From: DATDPM01 sp041498815
Lineage (GTDB): Bacteria > Pseudomonadota > Alphaproteobacteria > DATDPM01
Length of the DNA: 28,471 nt
Direction: 5' to 3'
NCBI GenBank assembly: GCA_041498815.1
Contig: JBGQJC010000034.1
Location: 1-28,471 of the forward strand
Part shown: positions 1 through 5,578 of the stretch, piece after piece
Layout of the letters: each line of letters begins with the position of its first letter
How positions within the stretch are numbered: position 1 is the first letter of the stretch
Translations under genes and position numbers: made by a program
The notes under the pieces: model-generated
What the model was told of the DNA's origin: nothing
What the model saw: only the letters and a program-made list of their open reading frames with translations
The model's database searches: none

Positions 1-827
1 ACCGCATAATGGGTCGGGTTGGTGATGACGACATCGGATTCGGGGACCGCCGCCATCATGCGCCGGCGCGCGCGCTCCATCCGGAGCTGGCGCAGCCGGC
101 TTTTGATCATGGGGTCGCCTTCGGTCTGCTTGAATTCGTCGCGCAGCTCGTGGCGCGACATGCGGAGCCCCTTGCGGAACTCGAATTTCTGATAGAGGAA
201 GTCGAGCACGGCGATGACCGAGACCACCGCCAGCACGTCGATGAAAACGGCCTTGGACAGGTCGAAGACCAGGGCGGCGATCTGCGCCGAATCGAGGCCG
301 GCAAACGACGGCAGGCCCCTCATGCGCGGCATCACCAGCATGGTCACGACCGCGGCGACGACGGTAAGCTTGGCCACGCCTTTGGCGAATTCAAGGAATG
401 CGCGCAGCGAAAACAGGCGCCGCGCGCCCGCGGCGAGCGAGATCTTTTCGAGCTTGGGCATAATTCGTTCGACCGACACCACGAAGCCGCTCTGCAAGAA
501 GCCGGCGAAAAGCGCCGCCACCATCATGATCGCGGTCGGGAAGACGAGCGCCAGGCCCACGTCGCGCATGAGATGGAGCAATATGACGCGCAGATGCTCC
601 TGGTCGGTCTGGATGGCGTGGGGGGATTCGACGAATTTGAGGAACACGGTCCCCAGATCGCGGGCGACCTGGGGACCGAAGGCCGTGATCCACAACGCGC
701 CGGCCCCGATCATGAACCAATGATTGACCTCGCGCGAGACGGCGACCTGGCCCTTGCGCCTCGCGTCCTCGAGCCGTTTATGAGTCGGCTCTTCGGTTTT
801 TTGGGAGTCGTCGGAGTTTTCGGCCAT
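1..827 (-). CDS. flhB: FlhB, flagellar export switch protein (partial, C-terminus off window)
   Basis: FlhB sits at the base of the flagellar type III export gate in the inner membrane and switches substrate class from rod/hook to filament after self-cleavage. The visible 275 residues begin MAENSDDSQKTEEPTHKRLEDARRKGQV, the usual FlhB opening with a basic segment before TM1, followed by four hydrophobic segments. The last readable residues are VITNPTHYA; the autocleavage bond is N270-P271, close to N269 of the Salmonella protein, so the window edge falls just inside the cytoplasmic cleaved domain. The ATG at 827 lies 3 bp after the fliR stop (TGA ATC ATG), indicating coupled translation. It is the last gene seen in the flgB-flgC-fliE-fliQ-fliR-flhB operon. 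Identification is firm; the rest of the C-terminus cannot be judged. Confidence 0.97.
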   Translation of the reverse strand, partial: MAENSDDSQKTEEPTHKRLEDARRKGQVAVSREVNHWFMIGAGALWITAFGPQVARDLGTVFLKFVESPHAIQTDQEHLRVILLHLMRDVGLALVFPTAIMMVAALFAGFLQSGFVVSVERIMPKLEKISLAAGARRLFSLRAFLEFAKGVAKLTVVAAVVTMLVMPRMRGLPSFAGLDSAQIAALVFDLSKAVFIDVLAVVSVIAVLDFLYQKFEFRKGLRMSRHELRDEFKQTEGDPMIKSRLRQLRMERARRRMMAAVPESDVVITNPTHYA

Positions 828-830
828 GAT

Positions 831-1595
831 TCAACCCTGACCGAAGATGTTCGTGATCTCGTCGCCGTAGGCCCCCAAGAACCAGGTCATCCCCGCGGTG
901 ATGGTGACGGCCATGACCAGAAGGCCGAGCGCGATCTGGAGCGGCAGCACGATGAAGAAGACCTGGATCTGGGGCATGAGGCGTCCCAGGAGCCCGAGCC
1001 CGAGATAAAAGACCAGGGCCACGACCACGAAGGGTGCGGCGATGCGCATGGCGAGGTCGAAGGAATCGGAGACCACGCGCGCCGCCAGGTTGGAGAGATC
1101 GTCCAGCGGCGGCAGGTGCCCGGGCAGGAATACGCCGTAGGAATCGACCACCGCCGAAAGCATGAGGTGGTGCAGCCCGGTCTCGAAGATGACGACCACG
1201 CCCAGAATCCCGAGGAAGGCGGAAAAGAGCGCGCCCTGCACCGCGGCGGTGGGATCGGTGATGAAGGCGTTCGCCAAGCCGGTCTGATAGGCGATGATCA
1301 TGCCGGCGGTCTGGAGCGAATTGAACAGCACGCGGGCGACGGTCCCCAGGAACAATCCGATCACGATCTCGCCGCCCAGGACCAGGAACATCTCGATCGG
1401 GCTTTCCGGCAGCGCCGGCAGATTGGGGGCCACCACGGGTGCTACCACCAGCGAAATCGCGAGCGCGATGACCAGGCGCAGCCGCGGCGAGACGAAGGTC
1501 TCGCCGAAGCCGGGGATCAGCATGACGGCGGAGCCAACGCGGGCGAAAACGAGGAAAAAGGCGAAGAGATCGGCCTGCAGGATCTGGTGAAGCAT
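831..1595 (-). CDS. fliR: FliR, flagellar export gate membrane protein
   Basis: FliR is one of the five integral membrane proteins of the flagellar export gate and forms the FliP5Q4R1 complex with FliP (14218-14979) and FliQ. The 254-residue product matches the usual family length (about 255-265) and is almost entirely hydrophobic, with about six membrane segments. It shows the characteristic N-terminal stretch FARVGSAVMLIPGFGE and the later GEIVIGLFLG segment. The ATG at 1595 is separated from the fliQ stop by a single base (TAG G ATG), so the two are very likely translationally coupled. It sits between fliQ and flhB, the standard fliQRflhB order. No truncation or unusual residue is visible. 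Confidence 0.97.
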   Translation of the reverse strand: MLHQILQADLFAFFLVFARVGSAVMLIPGFGETFVSPRLRLVIALAISLVVAPVVAPNLPALPESPIEMFLVLGGEIVIGLFLGTVARVLFNSLQTAGMIIAYQTGLANAFITDPTAAVQGALFSAFLGILGVVVIFETGLHHLMLSAVVDSYGVFLPGHLPPLDDLSNLAARVVSDSFDLAMRIAAPFVVVALVFYLGLGLLGRLMPQIQVFFIVLPLQIALGLLVMAVTITAGMTWFLGAYGDEITNIFGQG

Positions 1596-1596
1596 C

Positions 1597-1863
1597 CTAG
1601 CCGAGGCTCGCGATCCGTTCGGCGAGGCGTTCGGTGAAGCCGGTGAGGGTATTGAGCATGAACGGCAGGAACAGCAGCAGCGACAGGAAGATGACGAGAA
1701 TCTTGGGGACGAAGGTGAGCGTCATTTCCTGGACTTGGGTGAGCGCCTGGATCAGCGAAATCGCCAGGCCCACGACCAGCGCCACCAGCATCACGGGCGC
1801 GCCGATCTCGATGGCGACCATGATGGCCTCGCGGGCGATCTCCAGGACTTCCGGCGTGTTCAC
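1597..1863 (-). CDS. fliQ: FliQ, flagellar export gate membrane protein
   Basis: FliQ is the small two-helix subunit of the FliPQR export gate in the inner membrane. The 88-residue product has the typical length and two long hydrophobic hairpin helices, with the family signature LIQALTQVQEMTLTFVPKI in the cytoplasmic turn. The start used is GTG at 1863, giving MNTPEVLEIAREAI; no upstream ATG fits the family length and the Shine-Dalgarno is weak (GGGCTCC), so translation may depend on coupling within the operon. The gene lies 15 bp after fliE and 1 bp before fliR. Confidence 0.96.
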   Translation of the reverse strand: MNTPEVLEIAREAIMVAIEIGAPVMLVALVVGLAISLIQALTQVQEMTLTFVPKILVIFLSLLLFLPFMLNTLTGFTERLAERIASLG

Positions 1864-1878
1864 TAGGGAGCCCGATTT

Positions 1879-2190
1879 TCAGAGCGGCATGCGGGTGATG
1901 TCTTGATAGGCGGAAATCACCTTGTCGCGGATGGCCATCGCCGTCTGCAACGTGATCTCGGCGTTCGCGACCGCGGTCACCACGTCGCTGACCTCGGCGT
2001 TGCCGGTGACCGCCTTGATGCTGGCGGCTTCGCCCGCTCTTCCGGTTTCGACCGCCGATTCGGCCGCCTGTTTGACGAGATCGAGGAAATCGCCTCCGGG
2101 ATCTTTCGCCGGGCGCGGATCGAGGCCGCCGCCGCCGCTGGGCGCGGTTTTGGCGTAGGCGGATAAGACGCTTCCGATGTTGGCTGGCAT
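1879..2190 (-). CDS. fliE: FliE, MS-ring/rod junction protein
   Basis: FliE joins the MS ring to the proximal rod and is among the first exported substrates. The product is 103 residues, typical for the family, with a low-complexity Gly/Pro stretch near the N-terminus and the conserved C-terminal half VSDVVTAVANAEITLQTAMAIRDKVISAYQDITRMPL. The ATG at 2190 is preceded by a near-perfect Shine-Dalgarno (AGGAGG, 4-5 bases upstream), the strongest in this operon. It follows flgC, the usual flgBC-fliE order of proximal-rod operons. No oddities seen. Confidence 0.95.
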   Translation of the reverse strand: MPANIGSVLSAYAKTAPSGGGGLDPRPAKDPGGDFLDLVKQAAESAVETGRAGEAASIKAVTGNAEVSDVVTAVANAEITLQTAMAIRDKVISAYQDITRMPL

Positions 2191-2215
2191 GATGCCTCCT
2201 GGGTGGGATTTTCTG

Positions 2216-2626
2216 CTAACGCAGCAGGTCGATCGCTTTCTGGATCATGCTCTTCGACATGGCGATCAAGTTCAGGTTCGCCTCGTAGCTGCGCTGGGCC
2301 TCGCGCATGTCCATCATTTCGATCAGCGGATTGACGTTCGCGGTCTTGACGTAGCCGTCCTTGTCGGCGGCGGGATTGCCGGGCTCGTAGCGCTTGCCGA
2401 ATTGGGTGGCGGCGTCGCGGGTGATGTCGCGCACCGCGACTTTCTCGGTGCCCGCGGTGCGGTCGAGCAGGCTCTTGAAGGTGATGACCTTGCGCCGGTA
2501 GGGATCGCCGCCCGCAACCTCCGCCGTCGAATCGGCGTTGGCGACGTTTTCGGCGATCACCCGCACGCGCTGGCCTTGGGCGAACATGCCGGAGGCGGAG
2601 ACTTCCATCGCTTTGGTGAGGTCCAT
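2216..2626 (-). CDS. flgC: FlgC, proximal rod protein
   Basis: FlgC is a structural subunit of the proximal flagellar rod, exported through the type III apparatus. The 136-residue protein has the usual length. Its N-terminal rod motif reads SASGMFAQGQRVRVIAENVANADST, the central part carries PYRRKVITF, and the C-terminal heptad region reads MMDMREAQRSYEANLNLI, all typical of FlgC. It lies 19 bp after flgB and 25 bp before fliE in one minus-strand operon. The ATG at 2626 has a modest Shine-Dalgarno (GCGAGG). The identification is secure. Confidence 0.96.
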   Translation of the reverse strand: MDLTKAMEVSASGMFAQGQRVRVIAENVANADSTAEVAGGDPYRRKVITFKSLLDRTAGTEKVAVRDITRDAATQFGKRYEPGNPAADKDGYVKTANVNPLIEMMDMREAQRSYEANLNLIAMSKSMIQKAIDLLR

Positions 2627-2645
2627 GGTGCCTCGCTAATTCGGA

Positions 2646-3053
2646 TCAGTGGCCGAGCGCCTCGCGGATCATCGCGAGGTGCTTGTGATAGAGGTTGGTG
2701 GTGATCTCGTAGTCGCTCGAGGTCTGGTTCGCCTTCATCAGTTCCTCTTCCAGCGTCACCGCGTTGCCGGAAATCGAGGTCTCGATGGGGTGCTTATCCT
2801 TTTCCTGCTTGGCGCCGGCCTGGGTCGCGAGCGAGGCCAGATGCGCCGGATGGGTCATGGTGGGAGCCAAGGGCGGCGCCGGAACCATGTGCCCGTTGGC
2901 CATGGCGGCGAAATCGAGCGGCTTCACGTCGCGGGGCTTGTAGCCGGGGGTATCGGCGTTGGCGATGTTGGTCGCCAAGACCTGCTGGCGCGCGCCGAGC
3001 CAATTCATCCGGCGCGCCATCATCTCGAACAAAGGGATCTTGCGCAGGTCCAT
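2646..3053 (-). CDS. flgB: FlgB, proximal rod protein
   Basis: FlgB is a proximal rod subunit, built next to FliE and FlgC. The protein has 135 residues, begins MDLRKIPLFEMMARRMNWLG, contains the rod-family motif RQQVLATNIANADTPGYK and ends EITTNLYHKHLAMIREALGH. The frame is open further upstream to 3194. I place the start at the ATG at 3053 because it gives the family length and begins directly at the conserved domain, and because a CtrA-like box lies within the longer frame at 3175-3189. A GGCGGGA Shine-Dalgarno-like stretch precedes it. It is the first gene of the flgBC-fliEQR-flhB operon, divergent from csrA. Confidence 0.95.
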   Translation of the reverse strand: MDLRKIPLFEMMARRMNWLGARQQVLATNIANADTPGYKPRDVKPLDFAAMANGHMVPAPPLAPTMTHPAHLASLATQAGAKQEKDKHPIETSISGNAVTLEEELMKANQTSSDYEITTNLYHKHLAMIREALGH

Positions 3054-3064
3054 CGAATCCCGCC

Positions 3065-3077
3065 CGGGATTATCCCG
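3065..3077 (-). promoter_or_regulatory. dyad in the flgB leader next to the ribosome binding site
   Basis: A perfect inverted repeat, CGGGATAATCCCG on the minus strand, ends 11 bases upstream of the flgB ATG. The GGCGGGAT sequence of the dyad is repeated 15 bases further on as the probable Shine-Dalgarno. In the mRNA this gives one GGA in a small hairpin and one GGA at the ribosome binding site, the layout seen in CsrA targets. Function is inferred only. Confidence 0.35.
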
Positions 3078-3174
3078 CCTGGGGTTTTCGCTACCTGCAT
3101 GAAGCCCGGGAACGCCGCTAAATCCGGGGCGTTTACCCTTGTCATCCTGACGCCCGTAGTATCGGGCGGCTCCG

Positions 3175-3189
3175 TTAACAAAGGGTGAA
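3175..3189 (-). promoter_or_regulatory. degenerate CtrA-type box upstream of flgB
   Basis: The plus strand reads TTAA, seven bases, TGAA, one mismatch from the CtrA consensus TTAA-N7-TTAA. It lies 122 bp upstream of the flgB start in the flgB-csrA intergenic region, so it could serve either gene; two better boxes in the window point to the same regulator. In Caulobacter, proximal rod and export-gate operons are CtrA targets. The site is plausible but not certain. Confidence 0.45.
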
Positions 3190-3314
3190 AACATATAAAA
3201 TTGGAGCCATTGCTAGCCCATGGAATCCTTGATGAATCTTGAGGTGGCGCGCGGCTGCCCGCACGGGTATGGTTAACGCCGGAACACGCGAGGGACACGC
3301 GCCAGGACCAGGCC

Positions 3315-3539
3315 ATGCTCTATCTCACCCGGAAAATCGGCGAATCGGTGATGCTCAACGAGAATGTCGAGATCACGGTGATCTCGGTCCGGGGGCGCAC
3401 CGTGAAGCTCGGCTTCGTTTTCCCGGCCGAAGTTTCGGTACTCCGCCGCGAAATCTACGACCGGATTCAAGAAGAGAACCGCGCCGCCGCGGCCTTGAGC
3501 GGCGGCCTGGTGGACGAGCTGCGCGCCAAGGAGAAGTAA
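3315..3539 (+). CDS. csrA: CsrA, mRNA-binding carbon storage/flagellar regulator
   Basis: CsrA is a small dimeric RNA-binding protein that blocks or stabilises target mRNAs by binding GGA motifs; in many bacteria it controls flagellin or other flagellar mRNAs. The 74-residue product starts MLYLTRKIGESVML. The RNA-contacting residues L4 and R6 and the second-face R44 (in VSVLRREIYDRI) are present. The usual NAPKE or DAPKE turn reads FPAE here. The C-terminal tail, RAAAALSGGLVDELRAKEK, is a little longer than in E. coli (61 aa). It is transcribed away from flgB and followed 41 bp later by the Nramp gene. Upstream bases AGGACCAGGCC give a moderate Shine-Dalgarno. Confidence 0.95.
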   Translation: MLYLTRKIGESVMLNENVEITVISVRGRTVKLGFVFPAEVSVLRREIYDRIQEENRAAAALSGGLVDELRAKEK

Positions 3540-3580
3540 GGGGCCCGGTTTTCATCCAGGGTCTTTCCAAGCGGGGATAG

Positions 3581-4879
3581 ATGGCGGCGGAACCCACGGC
3601 ATCCGGCGCGCAAGACCCGCGCTCCCGAATCACCCGGTGGCTCCGCGCCCTCGGGCCGGGACTCATCACCGGCGCCTCCGACGACGACCCGAGCGGAATC
3701 GCGACCTATGCCCAGGTCGGCGCCGCCTTCGGCTACGGCATGGCCTGGGTCATGCTGTTCAGCTACCCGCTGATGGCGGCGATCCAGGAGATCAGCGCGC
3801 GGATCGGGCGCGTCACCGGCGCCGGCATCTCGCGCAACATCCGCAAGCATTATCCGCCCTGGCTGCTGCGGGCGATCGTCGGGCTTCTGCTGATCGCCAA
3901 CATCATCAACCTCGGGGCGGATTTGGGCGGCATGGCCGATGCGCTGAAACTCCTCATCGGCGGGCCGGCGCATCTCTATGTCATTCTGTTCGCGGTCGCC
4001 TGCACCGCCTTGGAAATTTTTTCCCGCTACGCGCGCTATGTCGCGATCCTCAAATGGACCACCGTTTCGCTGCTCGCCTATGTGGTCGCGGTGGTCGCGG
4101 TCGATGCGCCGTGGGGCGAGGTGATCACCCGGACCTTCGTGCCCTCATTCTCCTTCGCCAAGGATTATGTGCTGGGCATCGTCGCCGTGCTGGGGACGAC
4201 CATCAGCCCCTACTTGTTCTTCTGGCAGGCTTCGGAGGAAGCGGAGGACGAGCGCACCGACCCGAACGCGCACCCGCTTTTGGAGGACCCCGGCGAGGCG
4301 CCGCGGGAAATCCGCCGCATCAAGCTCGACACCTACGCCGGCATGGCCTATTCGAATCTCATCAGCCTCTGCATCATCATCACGACCGCGGCGACGCTCC
4401 ATGCCCATGGCGTCACCGATATCGCGACCTCGGCGCAGGCCGCCGAAGCCTTGCGCCCGATCGCGGGGCCGTTTGCTTTTGCCGTGTTCGCCGTCGGCAT
4501 CATCGGCACGGGATTCCTGGCGGTGCCGGTCTTGGCGGGATCGGCCGCCTATGCGGTCGGCGAATCTCTGGGCTGGCCCACGGGACTTGCGCGATTGCCG
4601 TTAGAAGCCAAAGCCTTCTACGGCACGATCGCGTTTGCGACCCTCATCGGCATCGCCATCAACTTCGTCCATATCGACCCGATCAAGGCGCTTTATTGGA
4701 GTGCGGTCATCAACGGCGTGATCGCGGTGCCGGTCATGATCGTGATGATGCTCCTCGCCATGCGCACCGACATCATGGGCCAATTCACCCTGCCCCGCCC
4801 GCTCTGGGCCTTGGGCTGGCTGGCGACATTGGTGATGGGATTTACGGTCGTCGCGATGTTCGTGACGTGGGTGGTTTAG
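3581..4879 (+). CDS. Nramp-family metal transporter with divergent metal site
   Basis: The 432-residue protein is an inner-membrane transporter with about 11 hydrophobic segments and belongs to the Nramp/SLC11 family, which imports divalent metal ions with protons. TM1 carries LITGASDDDPSGIATYAQ, the position of the canonical DPGN metal-binding motif. TM6 reads TTISPYLFFWQ where MntH-type proteins have MPHN. Thus the Asp is kept, but the Asn and the metal-binding Met are replaced, so the substrate may not be the usual Mn2+ or Fe2+. An acidic loop (ASEEAEDERTD) follows TM6. The stop codon lies 6 bp from the end of the convergent kdpE. The last 30 codons are duplicated at 13032-13123. A GCGGGGATAG stretch precedes the ATG. 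Family is confident; substrate is unknown. Confidence 0.9.
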   Translation: MAAEPTASGAQDPRSRITRWLRALGPGLITGASDDDPSGIATYAQVGAAFGYGMAWVMLFSYPLMAAIQEISARIGRVTGAGISRNIRKHYPPWLLRAIVGLLLIANIINLGADLGGMADALKLLIGGPAHLYVILFAVACTALEIFSRYARYVAILKWTTVSLLAYVVAVVAVDAPWGEVITRTFVPSFSFAKDYVLGIVAVLGTTISPYLFFWQASEEAEDERTDPNAHPLLEDPGEAPREIRRIKLDTYAGMAYSNLISLCIIITTAATLHAHGVTDIATSAQAAEALRPIAGPFAFAVFAVGIIGTGFLAVPVLAGSAAYAVGESLGWPTGLARLPLEAKAFYGTIAFATLIGIAINFVHIDPIKALYWSAVINGVIAVPVMIVMMLLAMRTDIMGQFTLPRPLWALGWLATLVMGFTVVAMFVTWVV

Positions 4880-4884
4880 GCGGC
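4788..4884 (+). repeat. left 97-bp direct repeat flanking the kdp cassette
   Basis: This stretch covers the last 30 codons of the Nramp gene, its stop and 5 bases beyond. It recurs in the same orientation at 13032-13128 with 93 of 97 positions identical and no gaps. The differences are one synonymous Thr codon change and GTG-ACG to GTC-AGT (Val synonymous, Thr to Ser). Homology stops 1 bp before the kdpE stop codon. Together the two copies bracket the whole kdp operon. Confidence 0.95.
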
Positions 4885-4885
4885 A

Positions 4886-5578
4886 TCACTCGGCCGCCCG
4901 CAAGCGGTAGCCGACGCCGGTTTCGGTGAGGATGAATTCGGGGCGCGTCGGGTCGGATTCCAACTTCTCGCGCAAGCTGCGAATATAGACCCGCAAATAT
5001 TGGACGTCTTCGGTGTTGGCCGGGCCCCAAGCTTCGCGCAGGAGAAAGCCGTGAGTCAGCACCTTTCCGGCGTGGGCGACCAGGAGAGCGAAGACGCCGT
5101 ATTCCTTGGCGGATAATTTCACCTCGACGCCGCGCAGCGTCACGATCCGGCGCACCAGATCGACGGCAAGATCGCCGCAGCGGTAGACCGGGATTTCGCC
5201 TTGCTGCTGGAGGCGGTGGCGTAACGCGGTGCGCACCCGGGCCAAAAGCTCGTCCATGCCGAAAGGCTTGGTCACGTAATCGTCGGCGCCCAAATCGAGC
5301 GCGCGAACCTTGCCTTTCTCGTCGCCGCGGATCGAGAGCACGACGATCGGCGTCTGGCAATCGGCCCGGAGCTTCTCGATCACCTCGAGCCCGTCCATGT
5401 CGGGCAATCCAAGATCGAGAATGACGAGGTCGGGTTCCTGCTTGACCGCGGCTTCGAGGGCCTCGCGGCCGGATGCGACTTCGGAAACCGCGTAGCCTTG
5501 GGCGCCGAGGCTGGTGCGCAGGAAGCGCCGGATCTGGGGCTCATCATCCACGACCAAAATGCGGGTCGGCGGCGTCAT
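4886..5578 (-). CDS. kdpE: KdpE, potassium-responsive OmpR-family response regulator
   Basis: KdpE is the DNA-binding partner of the sensor KdpD and activates the kdp operon under potassium limitation or osmotic stress. The 230-residue protein has an N-terminal receiver domain with the acidic pair D11-D12, phospho-acceptor D55 (LVILDLGLPDMDG) and the conserved Lys in DDYVTKPFG, then a winged-helix domain with LSAKEYGVFALLVAHAGKVLTH and the C-terminal hairpin VGYRLRAAE. The ATG at 5578 overlaps the kdpD stop by 4 bp (ATGA), so the two are coupled; the frame is open further upstream but the domain begins here. It is the last gene of the operon, ending head-on against the Nramp gene. Confidence 0.97.
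   Translation of the reverse strand: MTPPTRILVVDDEPQIRRFLRTSLGAQGYAVSEVASGREALEAAVKQEPDLVILDLGLPDMDGLEVIEKLRADCQTPIVVLSIRGDEKGKVRALDLGADDYVTKPFGMDELLARVRTALRHRLQQQGEIPVYRCGDLAVDLVRRIVTLRGVEVKLSAKEYGVFALLVAHAGKVLTHGFLLREAWGPANTEDVQYLRVYIRSLREKLESDPTRPEFILTETGVGYRLRAAE

Noticed and set aside
9..1637. A 542-codon open frame on the plus strand opposite flhB and fliR
   Set aside because: It is rich in His, Asp, Arg and Gly and low in hydrophobic residues, the product of reading a GC-rich gene in antisense. The minus-strand frames are clear FlhB and FliR.
3151..3168. Inverted repeat CGCCCG-N6-CGGGCG between flgB and csrA, considered as a terminator or operator
   Set aside because: There is no U-run and no gene ends here; a 6-bp GC dyad is unremarkable at this base composition.
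3054..3194. Extended N-terminus of FlgB to the ATG at 3194
   Set aside because: The additional 47 residues have no rod-protein features and overlap the candidate CtrA box; the ATG at 3053 gives the normal length.
3245..3262. Sigma-54-like GG/GC pair upstream of csrA (TGGCGCGCGGCTGCC)
   Set aside because: The spacing between GG and GC is 9, not 10, and the -12 half is poor; such pairs are common by chance in this GC-rich DNA.
3637..4929. A 430-codon open frame overlapping the Nramp gene in another frame
   Set aside because: It is Arg/His/Gly-rich without any recognisable motif, while the frame at 3581-4879 encodes an intact transporter.
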